Source: DATAYF01 sp036272735
Lineage (GTDB): Bacteria; Chloroflexota; Ktedonobacteria; Ktedonobacterales; Ktedonobacteraceae
Reading direction: 5' to 3'
Assembly: GCA_036272735.1 (NCBI GenBank)
Contig: DATAYF010000218.1
Span: forward strand, 1-5,089
DNA: 5,089 bases
The position numbers and the translations under genes are program-made. Shown piece by piece: positions 5,027-5,089 of this stretch. The notes beneath the pieces were generated by a model. That model was not told the origin of the DNA, did not search any database, and saw nothing but the letters and a program-made list of their open reading frames with translations. Numbering within the stretch: position 1 is the stretch's first letter; the number at the start of each line of letters is the position of its first letter.

Positions 5027-5082
5027 TATTGATGGGTAGGTATGGTCGCTGCGACCATACCTACCCATCAATATACTTTTTT
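5027..5082 (+). terminator. 47-bp perfect palindrome followed by T6
   Basis: Positions 5027-5049 and 5051-5073 are exact reverse complements (23-bp arms) around a single T at 5050; the centre reads GGTCGC-T-GCGACC. On the plus strand it is followed by TACTTTTTT (T6 at 5077-5082), the layout of an intrinsic terminator with an unusually long stem. On the minus strand no T tract follows. No plus-strand gene precedes it in the window, so what it would terminate is unclear. It lies upstream of the upp promoter and could also belong to a gene beyond the right edge or be a dispersed repeat. Confidence 0.55.
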
Positions 5083-5089
5083 ATCGGCG

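Overview
The window looks like part of a mid-GC, IS-rich bacterial chromosome. The integrase remnant, the IS3-family transposase and the style of the other proteins most resemble what I remember from Ktedonobacteria (Chloroflexota). That assignment rests on memory of the families, not on a search, and should be treated as tentative. There are two domains: an accessory, recombination-scarred left part (1-1269) and an ordinary gene-bearing right part (1608-4916).

Left part. An IS3-family insertion sequence on the minus strand runs off the left edge and ends near 981. Its transposase is broken twice: orfA and orfB are joined in the wrong relative frame at a GGGAAAAAAA run, and orfB has a further one-base insertion at about 205. 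Immediately beyond the IS end lies the C-terminal part of a tyrosine recombinase (988-1269, plus strand), so the IS appears to have landed inside an older integrase gene. A 338-bp non-coding stretch follows, holding several small perfect inverted repeats and a promoter-like TATAAT box.

Middle. A plus-strand gene (1608-2357) encodes an unrecognised protein with about six membrane segments and a Q/Y/P-rich tail. It converges on a minus-strand gene across an AT-rich 356-bp gap. Three strong inverted repeats in that gap probably serve as terminators of the two genes, and the gap also holds a short 23-nt-spaced direct repeat.

Right part. Three minus-strand genes read in the order upp (uracil phosphoribosyltransferase, pyrimidine salvage), a 163-aa two-TM protein with an acidic N-terminus and basic C-terminus, and a DppA-like M55 D-aminopeptidase with all expected zinc ligands and the nucleophilic Cys. 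upp has its own promoter-like sequence. The peptidase has a weaker one, so the three genes may be partly co-transcribed and partly independent. Upstream of upp lies a 47-bp, essentially perfect palindrome followed by T6 on the plus strand, which is the most striking non-coding structure here.

I see no clear new multi-gene system (no defence, CRISPR or biosynthetic signature). The unusual items are the palindrome, the tandem hairpins sharing arm sequence, the IS-in-integrase nest, and the unexplained membrane protein between upp and the peptidase.
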